Origin: DATAPE01 sp036265345
GTDB taxonomy: Bacteria > Actinomycetota > CADDZG01 > WHSQ01
Length of the DNA: 5,954 bases
Assembly (NCBI GenBank): GCA_036265345.1
Contig: DATAPE010000148.1
Coordinates: 1-5,954 of the forward strand
Direction of reading: 5' to 3'
The position numbers were made by a program, and so were the translations under genes. Below are positions 5,714 through 5,954 of this stretch, one piece after another. The notes beneath the pieces were generated by a model. That model had not been told where the DNA came from and ran no database searches. It was given only the letters and a program-made list of their open reading frames with translations. Within the stretch, counting starts at the first letter, position 1. Every line of letters begins with the position of its first letter.

Positions 5714-5954
5714 TTGGGTAAGCGCATTGAACAGAGACTGGGTGAGCTCTACTCCCGCCACGCCCCGGCGGCCATCCGCCTTGCCTTCGTCCTGACTGGA
5801 GATGCCGACGCTGCGGAGGACCTCGTTCAAGAGGCCTTCGTCCGCCTTCATGCCCGCTTCAAGGATCACGGCAGCCCGGACGCGTTGTATCCCTACCTGC
5901 GAAGAACCATCATCAACCTGTCGCGAGATCGCTTCCGGAAGATGCGCTCGGAGC
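5714..5954 (+). CDS. ECF sigma factor, SigE-like family, N-terminal part, cut by right edge
   Basis: The start of an RNA polymerase ECF sigma factor; 80 residues are visible and cover region 2. The pattern ELYSRHAPAAIRLAFVLTGD, DAAEDLVQEAFVRLH, then YLRRTIINLSRDRFRK is the classic region 2.1-2.4 layout, closest by eye to the SigE/sigma-70-family proteins of actinobacteria. The TTG at 5714 is chosen because GGGAG sits 5 bases upstream and the protein then begins right before the region 2 helix. A GTG at 5663, immediately after an in-frame TAA, would add 17 residues but has no ribosome binding site. Region 4 and any anti-sigma gene lie beyond the window. It is unrelated in type to the ECF42 factor at 1563-2825, since that group has its own C-terminal domain. 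Confidence 0.9.
   Translation, partial: MGKRIEQRLGELYSRHAPAAIRLAFVLTGDADAAEDLVQEAFVRLHARFKDHGSPDALYPYLRRTIINLSRDRFRKMRSE

Overview
This is a GC-rich window (roughly 62 percent GC by eye) from a bacterial chromosome. It has compact genes, frequent GTG or TTG starts, an ECF42-type sigma factor paired with a DGPF (YCII) protein, and a second ECF sigma factor at the right edge. This suits a soil-type actinobacterium or a related high-GC lineage such as Chloroflexota. Nothing in the sequence fixes the phylum. I see no RNA gene, insertion sequence, CRISPR array or phage gene.

Left region (1-1545): two divergent genes start either side of a 65-base gap. On the minus strand is a major facilitator superfamily transporter that runs off the left edge. 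On the plus strand is a class I SAM-dependent methyltransferase with a textbook ribosome binding site. Each gene needs one frameshift to give its full family-like protein: near 658-662 in the transporter, and at a CGATCGAT run near 1262-1269 in the methyltransferase.

Central region (1563-3254, minus strand): a two-gene operon encoding a small DGPF/YCII protein followed by an ECF42 sigma factor of about 420 residues with its long C-terminal domain. The sigma frame has no ATG, GTG or TTG in front of region 2. The best-placed start is an ATA that overlaps the DGPF stop codon and sits 5 bases after AGGAG. Upstream of the operon is TGTCGA-N16-CGTC, which matches the ECF42 promoter consensus as I recall it, so the operon probably drives its own transcription.

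Right-central region (3341-4783): a minus-strand gene for a membrane-anchored or secreted protein that resembles free-standing serine-protease propeptides, divergent from a plus-strand RimJ/RimL-type GNAT acetyltransferase. The 186-base gap between them holds a TACTAT-CGGC-ATAGTA inverted repeat. A -10-like box 6 bases before the GNAT start suggests leaderless transcription.

Right region (4784-5954): the GNAT gene is followed by a 74-base spacer with two competing stem possibilities, then a HAD-family hydrolase (GTG start). Last comes a short spacer and the beginning of a second ECF (SigE-like) sigma factor cut by the window end.

The genes do not form one pathway. The clearest working unit is the DGPF protein, the ECF42 sigma factor and their promoter.
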